Shown here: one piece after another, positions 9,548 to 17,665 of the stretch | Layout of the letters: each line of letters opens with the position of its first letter | Numbering within the stretch: position 1 is the first letter of the stretch | Origin: Streptomyces xanthochromogenes | GTDB taxonomy: Bacteria > Actinomycetota > Actinomycetes > Streptomycetales > Streptomycetaceae | Direction: 5' to 3' | Assembly: GCF_014650455.1 (NCBI RefSeq) | Contig: NZ_BMUZ01000013.1 | Span: 245,941 to 309,940 of the forward strand | Length of the DNA: 64,000 nucleotides | Notes under the pieces: model-generated | What the model was told of the DNA's origin: nothing | Seen by the model: only the letters and a program-made list of their open reading frames with translations | Databases searched by the model: none | Program-made: the position numbers and the translations under genes

Positions 9548-9943
9548 GTGTTCGGTGGGGTGAGCGGTAAGGGGCGCACAGGGCCCGTGCTGGCCGTGCT
9601 CGCGGCGGCGGGCGGCCTGGTCGTGTTCGGGCCGGCCGGCGGCAGCGCGGACGCGGCGGCTCCGTGCGCGGGGCGGCCGGTGAAGGCGGTGGGGTTCGGC
9701 GCGGGGGAGCTGCGCCTCTACAAGGGCAACGGGTACGCGTGCGCGGTGACCGCCGCGAAGAACCCGGGGACGCGGCGCCGGATGTCGGTCACGATCCAGG
9801 CCCGCGGCAGCGCCCCGGCCGGTGACTCCGGCGCCTATACGCAGTTGGCGGGCCCCGTCACCGTGCACGCGGGCAGCCGCTGTGTCCGCGCCACCGGCGC
9901 GATAGCGGGTGGCGGCTCGGCGCAGACGGGCTGGGTCTGCTGA
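9548..9943 (+). CDS. Small exported protein of unknown function
   Basis: A 131-aa protein with a likely Sec signal peptide: basic N-terminus (residues 1-10), hydrophobic core 'VLAVLAAAGGLVVFGPAGG' and a probable cleavage after 'SADAAA' near 36. The mature part is about 95 aa with cysteines at three or four positions ('APCAG', 'YACAV', 'SRCVRA', terminal 'WVC'), consistent with two disulfides in an extracellular fold. GTG start at 9548 with GGAAGGG upstream. I do not recognise a family. It stands alone after the tandem repeat array and before the S37 peptidase gene (115-bp gap), so co-transcription is possible but not shown. Confidence 0.75.
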   Translation: MFGGVSGKGRTGPVLAVLAAAGGLVVFGPAGGSADAAAPCAGRPVKAVGFGAGELRLYKGNGYACAVTAAKNPGTRRRMSVTIQARGSAPAGDSGAYTQLAGPVTVHAGSRCVRATGAIAGGGSAQTGWVC

Positions 9944-10058
9944 CCGGCCGCTGAAGGCCACCCGTGGGGAACAACTGGGTCTGGCGGGGCCGGTGTTGAC
10001 ACCGCTAGGTTCGCGAGGCCACGTTCCGAGCCCACAGGGGCCCCACAGGGGAGTGTGA

Positions 10059-11465
10059 ATGCGCAAGGCGTTCAGATGGCTGTTGTCGCTGGTCGTGCTG
10101 ATAGGCACGCTGACCGCGACGGGAGCCACGGCAGGGGCGGCCACCGCCGCCGAGCCGGACATCAAGGACCGCATCCTGGCGATACCCGGGATACGTCTCA
10201 TAGAAGAGAAGCCGTACACCGGCTACCGCTACTTCGTTCTCTCCATCACGCAGCCGGTCGACCACCACAACCCGTACAGCCGGGCCACCTTCCAGCAGCG
10301 GTTCACCCTGCTGCACAAGGACACCGACCGCCCGACGGTGATGTACACCAGCGGCTACGACGTCTCGACGAACCCCAGCCGCAGCGAGCCGACGCAGATC
10401 GTCGACGGCAACCAGGTCTCCGTCGAGTACCGCTACTTCCCGCAGTCCCGGCCGCAGCCCACCGACTGGTCCAAGGACGACATCTGGCAGGCGGCGAGCG
10501 ACCAGCACGCCATCTTCCGGGCCCTGAAGCCGATCTACTCGAAGAACTGGCTGACCACGGGCGGCTCCAAGGGCGGCATGACGGCCACGTACTACAAGCG
10601 CTTCTACCCGCGTGACATGGACGGGGTCGTCGCATACGTGGCCCCCAACGACGTGGTGAACAACGAGGATTCGGCCTACGACCGGTTCTTCAGGACCGTG
10701 GGCACCAAGGAGTGCCGCGACAAGCTGGAGGGCGTGCAGCGCGAGGCGCTCGTGCGGCGGACGTCCCTGGAGAAGAAGTACCAGGAGTACGCGACCGCGA
10801 ACGGCTACACCTTCACGACGGTCGGCTCCCTCGACAAGGCCTACGAGGCGGTCGTGCTCGACTACGTCTGGGGCTTCTGGCAGTACCACCTGCTGGCCGA
10901 GTGCTCCACGATCCCGGCGGACGCGGCGCACGCCACCGACCAGGCGATCTGGGACTCGATCGACACGATCTCGGGCTACTCCTTCTACACGGACCAGGGC
11001 CTCGCCCCGTACACGGCGTACTACTACCAGGCCGGTACGCAGTTGGGCTCGCCCACCATCAAGCAGCCCTGGCTCGGCAAGCTGAGCCGCTACGGCTACC
11101 AGCCGCCGCGCAACTTCGTGCCGCGGGACATCCCGATGCGGTTCCAGCCGTGGGCGATGCCGGACGTCGACGCGTGGGTCAAGCACCACGCCGACCACAT
11201 GCTGTACGTGTACGGCCAGAACGACCCGTGGGGTGCCGAGCGGTTCTCTCTCGGTTCGGGAGCACGCGACTCCTACGTGTACACGGTCCCGGGCGGCAAC
11301 CACGGCTCGAAGGTGGGCCTGCTGCCGGCCACGCAGAAGGCCGCGGCGACGTCCGCGATCCTGCGCTGGGCGGGCCTGAGCCCGGCCCCCGCGAAGCCGC
11401 AGGCGCCGTACGACGCGAAGCTGGACGCGACCCCGCTGAACCGGGCGGCGGCCCTGCGCCCGTAA
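10059..11465 (+). CDS. Secreted tripeptidyl aminopeptidase, peptidase family S37
   Basis: A 468-aa secreted serine peptidase. Residues 1-31 form a signal peptide ending near 'AGAATAAEP'. The alpha/beta-hydrolase core shows the S37 nucleophile block 'TTGGSKGGMT' (serine near 170), the acid residue in 'YGQNDPWGAERF' near 389 and the histidine in 'PGGNHGSKV' near 413. Length and motifs match the S37 (PS-10 type) prolyl tri/tetrapeptidyl aminopeptidases that streptomycetes secrete for extracellular protein use. ATG at 10059 follows AGGGGAGTG. The gene ends in a spacer of terminator-like palindromes shared with the convergent lipoprotein gene. Confidence 0.88.
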   Translation: MRKAFRWLLSLVVLIGTLTATGATAGAATAAEPDIKDRILAIPGIRLIEEKPYTGYRYFVLSITQPVDHHNPYSRATFQQRFTLLHKDTDRPTVMYTSGYDVSTNPSRSEPTQIVDGNQVSVEYRYFPQSRPQPTDWSKDDIWQAASDQHAIFRALKPIYSKNWLTTGGSKGGMTATYYKRFYPRDMDGVVAYVAPNDVVNNEDSAYDRFFRTVGTKECRDKLEGVQREALVRRTSLEKKYQEYATANGYTFTTVGSLDKAYEAVVLDYVWGFWQYHLLAECSTIPADAAHATDQAIWDSIDTISGYSFYTDQGLAPYTAYYYQAGTQLGSPTIKQPWLGKLSRYGYQPPRNFVPRDIPMRFQPWAMPDVDAWVKHHADHMLYVYGQNDPWGAERFSLGSGARDSYVYTVPGGNHGSKVGLLPATQKAAATSAILRWAGLSPAPAKPQAPYDAKLDATPLNRAAALRP

Positions 11466-11819
11466 CCTCCTGGGGCTCCGCCCCGGACCCCGGGAGTTCG
11501 CCCCGCCCCACCCCTTCCCGAAACCCTCCGGGGGAATGGGAACAGGCGGGCTTCCGGGCCTGCGCCCAGGGCCCCCGTTCGGCTGTGGACCGTGCGTGGC
11601 TGGTCGCGCAGTTCCCCGCGCCCCTAGCGGTACTGGTGCCGGCCCGCACCGGCATCTTCAGCCCGTCCGGCGCTAGAGGACGAGCGCCGTTCAGGCGCGA
11701 ACGGGGGTCTGGGGGCGGAGCCCCCAGGGTCTTTTGACCCCCGGAGGGTCTAGGGGAGGGGCGGGGTGGGGGACGAACCGGGGTCTGGGGCGGAGCCCCA
11801 GTGCACCGCCCCCGGCGGG
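11466..11819. repeat. Convergent intergenic region built of inverted copies of the dispersed repeats
   Basis: The 354-bp spacer between two convergent genes holds a CTGGGGCTCCGCCCCGG palindrome at about 11469, an inverted copy of the GGGGCGCGGGGAACTGCGCG-type repeat near 11577-11627, an inverted copy of the GCGCTCGTCCTC element near 11659-11705, then GGGGGCGGAGCCCCC and TGGGGCGGAGCCCCA hairpins near 11712 and 11785. It probably gives two-way transcription termination. No gene is visible. Confidence 0.8.
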
Positions 11820-12413
11820 CTAGGCGCGCCGGGCGCAGCCCACCGGGGGCTGGGGGCCGGTCAGTTGGACGTACAGCGTGGTGGACGGCGGGCACAGCGC
11901 CCGGCGGGCGACCGCCGTCGCCACCCTGTGCTGGGGCGCATGCGACCCCGACCCGTCGCACGGCGTCTCCCGAACCTGGTCGGAACCCGCCGCGTACACA
12001 CAGTCCCCGACCACCGTGAAGGGCCCGCCCCCGGCCCCGGGGTCACCGGGATGCGGGGGTTCAAGGTTCCGCATGCAGGCGTAGCCCCGAACGGCCGGGG
12101 CCCCCTCGGACAGGTACAGCACGAAGTCCGTGGCGAGCGGGCAGTCGACGGCCGCCCCCGCCACCACCGCCCCCGATCGCCGCACCAGCACCCTCGCCGC
12201 CGCCCGCTCGCTCGTGCAGGACACCTCCAGGAAGGCCGGCGAGTTCGCCGCGCCCTCGCGGGCGGCACATCCGCCGGTGTCGAGGAACGTCGGCGCGGGG
12301 CTCGGCGCCGACGTCGGTGAGGGCATGCTTTCGGCCACCGGCCCGGCACCCCGGCACCCGACCACCACGAGCACCAACAGGCACACCAATCCTGCCCAAC
12401 GGAACGTATGCAT
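11820..12413 (-). CDS. Putative lipoprotein of unknown function
   Basis: A 197-aa protein with a lipoprotein signal: 'MHTFRWAGLVCLLVLVVVGC', with lipobox cysteine at residue 20. A Ser/Pro/Ala-rich linker (about 25-45) precedes a small domain with several cysteines ('GGCAARE', 'VSCTSE', 'VDCPLATD', 'YACMRN', 'GDCVYA', 'TPCDGSG', 'ALCPPST', 'VGCARR'), which suggests a disulfide-rich extracytoplasmic fold. The pattern resembles small Streptomyces lipoproteins whose role is unknown. ATG at 12413 with GGGGGAAGT just upstream; frame continues further upstream without a better start. It is convergent with the S37 peptidase gene and downstream of the co-directional GH3 gene. Confidence 0.78.
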   Translation of the reverse strand: MHTFRWAGLVCLLVLVVVGCRGAGPVAESMPSPTSAPSPAPTFLDTGGCAAREGAANSPAFLEVSCTSERAAARVLVRRSGAVVAGAAVDCPLATDFVLYLSEGAPAVRGYACMRNLEPPHPGDPGAGGGPFTVVGDCVYAAGSDQVRETPCDGSGSHAPQHRVATAVARRALCPPSTTLYVQLTGPQPPVGCARRA

Positions 12414-12522
12414 ACTTCCCCCCTGATACGACTCAAGCTTGTCCCGGCGGGGCGGGCACATGCCAGGCAGCCGGGGGGCTTTGGGTCACTTGGGGGTGGT
12501 GCGCCGGGTTCCCGGCGTACGC

Positions 12523-14340
12523 CTAGTACGTCAGGCCGTGACCGATCGGGTAGAGGTCGCGCGTAGGGTCGTCGGCCCGGGGGACGGCGACCGGGAGGCG
12601 GCCGCGCGGACGAGCCCGCCCCGCCAACACCCTTGCCGCCGCCCGGAGTTCGACATCGGTCCAGCAGTACGTGGCGAGCGACGCCGCGTACCCGCTCAGG
12701 TACGCGATGTCGTACGGATTGCGGAGCGCGAGGTGGACCACCGGCACCCCGCTCGCGCCGAGCGCGGCCACCAGCCTGCTCTGCGCGCCGCCCGCCCCCG
12801 CGTTGTACGTGCCGACGAGCACCGCGTCCTGCCCGTCGGAAGCCGCCCGCACCGCCGCGTCGATCTGGGTCTGGGACGGCAGCGTGCCCGTGCTCAACAC
12901 CGTGGTGCGGAAGCCGAGTTCGGTGAGGGCGCGGGCCAGGACCTGGGTGGGCGGGCCGGTCGTGCCGGAAGGGGAGTCCGGGTCGGCGCCCACGACCAGG
13001 AGCCGGCGGTGGCTGCGCCGGGACAGCGGGAGCAGCCCGCGCGGGTTGGCGAGCAGGGTCGTGGTGCGCTCGGCGATCCCGTCGGCGGCGGCCAGGTGTG
13101 CCCGGACTCCGACCGTACGGTCCACGCCCCGCGCACCGACGTACGGCCGGGCGAACAGCCCCCGGCGCTCCTTGAGCCGCAGGATGCGAAGGAGCGACGC
13201 GTCGAGGCGGGCCTCGCTCAACTCGCCGCTCGCCACCGCCGAACGCACCCCGTTGAACGCCACGTCCAGCTTGGGCGGATCGAGAAGCTGGTCGACGCCC
13301 GCCAGGAGGGCGAGTACGGGCACCCGGTCGTCGCCGTACTTGTCGCGTACGCCCTTCATGCCGAGCGAGTCCGTGATGACGACCCCGTCGAAGCCGAGCT
13401 GCTCGCGCAGGATGCCGGTGAGGATCGGGCGGGAGAGGGTGGCCGGGTCATTGCTCGGGTCGAGCGCGGGGAACTGGATGTGCGCCGTCATGATCGCGTC
13501 GATCCCGGCGGCGATCGCGGCCCGGAACGGCGGCGCGTCGAGCCGGTCCCACTGCTCACGGGTGTGGGTGATCACCGGAATCCCGGTGTGGCTGTCGACG
13601 CTGGTGTCGCCGTGCCCGGGGAAGTGCTTGGCGGTGGCCGCGACCGAGGAGTCCTGGTAGCCGCGCACCTCGGCCGCGACCATACGGGCCACGGCGGCGG
13701 AATCCGCGCCGAACGACCGTACGCCGATGACCGGGTTGGCCGGGTTGATGTTCACGTCCGCGTCGGGGGAGTAGTCCTGCCGGATGCCGATCGCCGCGAG
13801 CTCGGCGCCCGAGATGCGCCCGAGCGTGCGGGCGTCCTCCGTCGACCCGCCCGCACCCATCGCCATCGCGCCGGGGAAGAGCGTGGCCGGTGCGCCGACC
13901 CGGCACACCGCGCCGTGCTCCTGGTCGGTGGCGATGAGCAGCGGCAGCGGAACGCGCTGGGCGAGTCCGGCGGCCTGGATGCCGTTGGACAGGTCCGCGA
14001 TCTGGTGCGGGTCGCGGGTGTTGTGCGCCCAGCTGAAGTAGATGATGCCGCCGACGTGGTACTTCGCGATCAGCTCGGCGGCGTCGCGCACGCCCAGCTC
14101 GCGCAGGTTGGCGTCGATGTCCGCCTGGTCGGGGGCGGTGGCGGAGTGCCCGTAGACCCGTGTGACGAAGAGCTGCCCGATCTTCTCCTCGACCGTCATG
14201 CGGGCGATGAGCGCACGGAGGCGGCGGTCGGCGCCCACGGCATCCGACGCGCGGGCGGGGAGCTGGGGGCCGAGGGCGCTCATGGCGGCCACGGCGGCGC
14301 TGGTGGTCAGGAGGCTGCGTCTTGAGGTGCGGTGCTGCAC
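12523..14340 (-). CDS. Secreted GH3 beta-N-acetylhexosaminidase (NagZ-like)
   Basis: A 605-aa exported glycoside hydrolase family 3 enzyme. A twin-arginine type signal is visible ('TSRRSLLTTSAAVAAM'). The catalytic TIM barrel contains 'KHFPGHGDTSVDSHTGIP' near 239-256, the His/Asp acid-base loop specific to GH3 N-acetylhexosaminidases, and the nucleophile block 'ITDSLGMKG' near 320. A GH3 C-terminal domain follows (about 420-600). The protein should release GlcNAc from chitin or peptidoglycan fragments outside the cell. GTG at 14340 with GGAAGGAG is the chosen start. Upstream lie a good promoter and a TGGAAG/CTTCCA inverted repeat, so sugar-dependent control is likely. Confidence 0.9.
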   Translation of the reverse strand: MQHRTSRRSLLTTSAAVAAMSALGPQLPARASDAVGADRRLRALIARMTVEEKIGQLFVTRVYGHSATAPDQADIDANLRELGVRDAAELIAKYHVGGIIYFSWAHNTRDPHQIADLSNGIQAAGLAQRVPLPLLIATDQEHGAVCRVGAPATLFPGAMAMGAGGSTEDARTLGRISGAELAAIGIRQDYSPDADVNINPANPVIGVRSFGADSAAVARMVAAEVRGYQDSSVAATAKHFPGHGDTSVDSHTGIPVITHTREQWDRLDAPPFRAAIAAGIDAIMTAHIQFPALDPSNDPATLSRPILTGILREQLGFDGVVITDSLGMKGVRDKYGDDRVPVLALLAGVDQLLDPPKLDVAFNGVRSAVASGELSEARLDASLLRILRLKERRGLFARPYVGARGVDRTVGVRAHLAAADGIAERTTTLLANPRGLLPLSRRSHRRLLVVGADPDSPSGTTGPPTQVLARALTELGFRTTVLSTGTLPSQTQIDAAVRAASDGQDAVLVGTYNAGAGGAQSRLVAALGASGVPVVHLALRNPYDIAYLSGYAASLATYCWTDVELRAAARVLAGRARPRGRLPVAVPRADDPTRDLYPIGHGLTY

Positions 14341-14381
14341 GTGCGCTCCTTCCGGCGGTGGTACCCGGGGAAACCAGGAAA

Positions 14382-14396
14382 TGGAAGAAACTTCCA
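14382..14396. promoter_or_regulatory. Inverted repeat TGGAAG-N3-CTTCCA upstream of GH3 gene
   Basis: A perfect 6-bp-arm palindrome (TGGAAGAAACTTCCA) sits just downstream of the predicted promoter and about 42 bp before the GTG start of the hexosaminidase gene. Position inside the 5' leader fits a repressor operator. A second half-like motif, GGAAAG, lies at 14413. The cognate regulator is not identifiable here. Confidence 0.45.
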
Positions 14397-14403
14397 AACC
14401 GAA

Positions 14404-14432
14404 CCGATATCCGGAAAGTTATTGTCAGTCAA
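14404..14432 (-). promoter_or_regulatory. Predicted vegetative promoter of GH3 gene
   Basis: On the minus strand TTGACT (14427-14432) and TATCGG (14404-14409) are separated by 17 bp, close to the principal sigma factor consensus. It points at the GH3 gene starting at 14340. Confidence 0.45.
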
Positions 14433-14548
14433 GGCTATGCGCACGAGCCGCGTCGAGGCGTGGGGACCGGCGTCGGAGGCGGGTGCCGGGCGGGGCGATG
14501 CGGCACACCCCCGTGGCGCGCATCGCTCCCCCCGCACGGTGCCCTGGA

Positions 14549-15004
14549 CTACCAGGCCGCCCCTGCGATCTGCCGCGTGGTCGCGTTGAGCCGGTTGAAG
14601 AGGTTGGTCACGCCGATCATGAGGACCAGTGAGGCGAGCCCCTTCTCGTCGTAGTGCCGGGCGGCCTCGTCCCAGACCTCGTCGGACACGGCGTCCGGCC
14701 GGTCGGCGAGCCGGGTCGAGGCCTCGGCCAGGGCGAGGGCCGCGCGCTCGGCGTCCGTGAAGTACGGCGCCTCGCGCCAGGCCACGACCGTGGCCAGCTT
14801 CTCCTCGCTCACCCCGCCCTTGCGGGCCTGCTTCACCCCCTGGTCGATGCACGGGGCGCACCCGTTGATCTGGCTGGCCCGCAGGTGCACCAGCTCCAGC
14901 GTGGACTCGTCCACCCCGCCCTCCTTCGCGGCCTTCAGCACGCCGAGGACGGCGGGCAGGGCGCTGGGGATGACCTGGACGGGGTTCGTCATACGTGCCT
15001 GCAT
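14549..15004 (-). CDS. AhpD-like carboxymuconolactone decarboxylase-family protein
   Basis: A 151-aa alpha-helical protein of the alkylhydroperoxidase AhpD/CMD family. The redox block 'QINGCAPCIDQGVKQARKGG' near residues 46-65 carries the CxxC pair plus the downstream acidic/His-type environment, and 'WREAPYFTDAERAALALAEA' matches the second conserved helix. Such proteins act as small peroxide- or gamma-carboxymuconolactone-type enzymes, usually as trimers or hexamers. ATG at 15004 is preceded by AGGAG at proper spacing; the same frame is open 225 bp further upstream but that stretch looks like debris. It is monocistronic as far as can be seen. Confidence 0.85.
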   Translation of the reverse strand: MQARMTNPVQVIPSALPAVLGVLKAAKEGGVDESTLELVHLRASQINGCAPCIDQGVKQARKGGVSEEKLATVVAWREAPYFTDAERAALALAEASTRLADRPDAVSDEVWDEAARHYDEKGLASLVLMIGVTNLFNRLNATTRQIAGAAW

Positions 15005-15050
15005 GGCGGTGGCTCCTGTGTGTAGTGGGCGGCGTTTCCGTTCGCCTTCA

Positions 15051-15420
15051 CTGCACTGACCGAGCAGGGCCTCGAAATGTGACAGCCCCGCCGAAATTCT
15101 TTCCGCCAGTGCCGGGCGGGGCATGACGTACGGCTCCCACGTCCGCCCGCCGTCCCGTGACACCCGCAGCGCGAGCGCCGGCCCCGCTACCAGCGCCCCC
15201 CATGCCGGACCGCCTTCTCCGCCAGCCATGCGCGCACCTGTCCCTCCTCCTGGGCGGAGGCGGTGCGCAGATCACGCGCGGCGATCGTCGCGACGAAGTA
15301 CACGAACCGGACGCGCCGCCAGTCACCGTCCGTGCCGATCACCTTTCCGGGCCCGTACACGTCCGTCCCGGTGTGGGCGACGTACGCCCGTGTGTGTCGA
15401 ATCGCTCACAGCTTGGGGTC
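15051..15420 (-). pseudogene. Possible degraded gene upstream of the AhpD-like gene
   Basis: Two minus-strand frames look protein-like but are short. One, ending in a stop near 15203, carries 'GDWRRVRFVYFVATIAARD' and 'EEGQVRAWLAEKA'; the other continues in a different frame with 'RVSRDGGRTWEPYVMPRPA'. The pair would make sense as one ORF broken by a frameshift around 15200-15230, which then reads without a stop into the next gene. No family is recognised, so this may be chance coding bias in high-GC DNA. Confidence 0.3.
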
Positions 15421-15493
15421 GTGTTCCGTGCGCTGGATAGTGCACTGAGGGTGACAACGGGTGCTGCAAGAAAGGGAGTTGGTGTCGTGGCTA

Positions 15494-15640
15494 TCGAGGA
15501 CAACCCCTCGCGGAGGCGTTGGAGTTCGAGGGCCAGACGACCGTGATTCACGACTACGCGGCGAAACTGGTGCCGGGAATCCTCCAGACAGAGGCCTACG
15601 CGCGTGAGGTGCTTGCCTCCGGAGCCAGGCCGGAAGAGCG
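15494..15640 (+). pseudogene. Fragment of an XRE/DUF5753-type regulator
   Basis: One reading frame gives 'LAEALEFEGQTTVIHDYAA' followed by 'LVPGILQTEAYAREVLASG', the hallmark 'VPGLLQTxxYAR' block of the DUF5753 domain found C-terminal to HTH_XRE regulators in streptomycetes. The N-terminal helix-turn-helix is missing and the downstream part dissolves into unrelated sequence after 'GARPEER', so this is a remnant. In intact loci such regulators sit beside a small DUF397 gene; none is found here. Confidence 0.55.
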
Positions 15641-15700
15641 ACGAGGTGCCTCCATGCCCCTGCCTGCCCCTCTCCCGTGCACGCGGTGCGCCCCATGTGG

Positions 15701-16579
15701 CTACGGACCGGTATGCAGCCACACCGAGACGATCTCCTCGGCGTAGGTGCCGACTGCGATGCCATCGGCAATCAGTGTGAGAGTGCCTTTGCCTTCATTG
15801 CCGGGTGCGGAGATGCGGAGCCAGCCCGAGCGGACGTCGTGGTCGATCGGCCATTCCTCCGTGCGATCCAGCGCGACGGGCTGACCGGGGACGAAGGGGC
15901 GGTCGGGTTCGGCGAACACCACGCCGGGCGGCATGTCCGGGAGGTCGAACCTTGCCGCGTTCCAGGACTCACGCGGGCTGTATCCCCGGGCGTAGAGCAC
16001 CTGGCGGGTTGTGATGCCCACTTCGAGCTGGAGTGAGCCGATGCGCAGGCTCACGGATCCGTCCGATCCGGTGCGCGCCGACTTGTCGGTGCGGCCCTCC
16101 GGGGCGCAGACGAATTCCACGTTTCCATCGTCCTGATACAGGAGTCGTCCCCGCAAAGGCATACCGGGCTCTGCGTGGGCGACTACTGCGGAGGCCTGTT
16201 CGGAGCCACGGCTGCTTGAGTCCACGTCTCCGCGCAAAGCGATGCTGAGATCCGCCAGACAAGCAAGGGACTTGGCGCGTGCGATGAAGATTTCTGGATA
16301 GTCCATTGCGAGGGTTGCTGCCGGGGGATAGATCACCTCATTCACGTATGCGGGCAGGTCATCGCGCAGCCCGGCGAGAACCTCCGCCAGGACACGTTCA
16401 GGCAGCTCTGCCAGGAACAGGCAGCCGGATGCTGCCTGCGTGGTGACTGTCTCTGCCGCACGCTCGTCCCGGACTCGCCGGTGAATGAAGGCGACGATGT
16501 CATCGAACAGTGCGCTCGTCGCCGACCAGTTGAGGTCGTTACCTACGCCTTCGCCTGGCAGCACTACGAGCTTGGACAT
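15701..16579 (-). CDS. Hypothetical protein, 292 aa
   Basis: The ATG at 16579 follows AAGGAG with correct spacing, so translation is credible. The N-terminal half (1-125) is helical and acidic ('FDDIVAFIHRRVRDE', 'ERVLAEVLAGLRDDLPAYV'); the C-terminal half (150-292) looks beta-rich, with 'GRLLYQDDGNVEFVCAPEG' and 'GTLTLIADGIAVGTYAEE'. No signal peptide or membrane helix is seen. I do not recognise the family. It faces the DUF5753 regulator remnant tail to tail and is followed upstream by an unrelated LysR gene, so it may belong to a decayed accessory segment at 15000-16600. Codon use is slightly less GC-extreme than in neighbours. Confidence 0.7.
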   Translation of the reverse strand: MSKLVVLPGEGVGNDLNWSATSALFDDIVAFIHRRVRDERAAETVTTQAASGCLFLAELPERVLAEVLAGLRDDLPAYVNEVIYPPAATLAMDYPEIFIARAKSLACLADLSIALRGDVDSSSRGSEQASAVVAHAEPGMPLRGRLLYQDDGNVEFVCAPEGRTDKSARTGSDGSVSLRIGSLQLEVGITTRQVLYARGYSPRESWNAARFDLPDMPPGVVFAEPDRPFVPGQPVALDRTEEWPIDHDVRSGWLRISAPGNEGKGTLTLIADGIAVGTYAEEIVSVWLHTGP

Positions 16580-16655
16580 CGGACTCCTTGTGTCACGGGG
16601 CAAGCGGAGGCTGCGTCGGATGCGTCGCCGACGGCACGCGATGGTGCGGGGGCCC

Positions 16656-17561
16656 TCAGTCGCTGAGCCGGGCCCAGGCGTCGTGGAGGGCGTGGACCGT
16701 CGCCGTGATCGCGGGGCGGCGGGCCGCGCCCGTGCGCCACAGGGCGTAGAGGCGGCGGGTCGGGGCCGGGTCGAGGGGTAGGGCCACTACGCCCTCGGGG
16801 AGTGGGCCCCGGCCCAGGCGCGGTATCAGGGCTATGCCCAAACCGGCTGACACCAGGGCGAGTTGGGTGTGGTACTCGGCGGCCTGGTGGCGCAGATACG
16901 GCTCGTGCCCGTCGGCGCGCAGGGTGCGGACGAGCCAGTCGTGGCAGACCGAGCCGGGCGGCTGGCAGATCCAGGGTTCCTGGGCGAGGTCGGAGCGGTG
17001 GATCACGGCGCGGGACGCGAGGGGGTGGTCCTCCGGGACCAGTACGTCGCAGTGGTCGTCGCCGATGGCCGCGTACTCGACGCCCTCGGGGGCGGGCAGC
17101 GGGGCGATGTCCCAGTCGTGGGCGACGGCCAGGTCGATGATGCCCTTGGCCACGAGGTCGACGGAGACGTGCGGATCGACTTCGGACAACCGCGTTTCCA
17201 GGGTGGGGTGTTCACGGGCCAGGGCGGCGAGGGCTTGCGGAAGGAGTCCGCGCGCGGCCGTGGCGAACGCGCCGACCGTGAGCACCCCGGTGGGCAGGCC
17301 GCGCCGCTCTTCGAGCGCGGTCTCCGCGCGCTCGACGATGGCCATCAACTCCCTTGCCGTGGCGGCCAGATGGAGAGCGGCGTCGGTGAGAGCGATGCCC
17401 CGGCCCCGGCGTTCGAGGAGCGTCGTACGGGTCTCGCGTTCCAGCTTGGTGATCTGCTGGGAGATCGCGGACGGGGTGTAGCCGAGTGCTGTGGCAGCGG
17501 CGGCGACCGAGCCGTGCACGTGGACCGCGTGCAGTGCGCGCAGCCGGGCCAGGTCGAGCAC
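16656..17561 (-). CDS. LysR-family transcriptional regulator
   Basis: A 301-aa LysR regulator. The winged HTH is at residues 1-60 ('RLRALHAVHVHGSVAAAATA' then 'YTPSAISQQITKLERE'), followed by the linker helix and a two-lobed periplasmic-binding-like effector domain (about 90-295; 'GVLTVGAFATAARGLLPQAL', 'VSAGLGIALIPRLG'). GTG start at 17561 has GGGAGGA upstream. It is divergent from an EamA transporter gene 105 bp away; divergent LysR-exporter pairs are common and suggest that it controls that gene and itself. Confidence 0.9.
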   Translation of the reverse strand: MLDLARLRALHAVHVHGSVAAAATALGYTPSAISQQITKLERETRTTLLERRGRGIALTDAALHLAATARELMAIVERAETALEERRGLPTGVLTVGAFATAARGLLPQALAALAREHPTLETRLSEVDPHVSVDLVAKGIIDLAVAHDWDIAPLPAPEGVEYAAIGDDHCDVLVPEDHPLASRAVIHRSDLAQEPWICQPPGSVCHDWLVRTLRADGHEPYLRHQAAEYHTQLALVSAGLGIALIPRLGRGPLPEGVVALPLDPAPTRRLYALWRTGAARRPAITATVHALHDAWARLSD

Positions 17562-17665
17562 GGGTCCTCCCGGATGTCGTGACGGTGACGATTAAGCAGT
17601 GCTTCCGCTCATCATCAACGAATCCGCGCTGGTGCTGAATGGTCGGGGACCGTGATCCTCGACGC

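Noticed and set aside
4798..9579. A 1593-codon open frame on the minus strand
   Set aside because: It lies opposite the motif-complete ABC exporter and TPP enzyme genes; open antisense frames are expected at this GC content and the translation is low-complexity.
12523..14340. Beta-glucosidase annotation for the GH3 gene
   Set aside because: The KHFPGHGD...DSH loop is specific to the N-acetylhexosaminidase branch of GH3.
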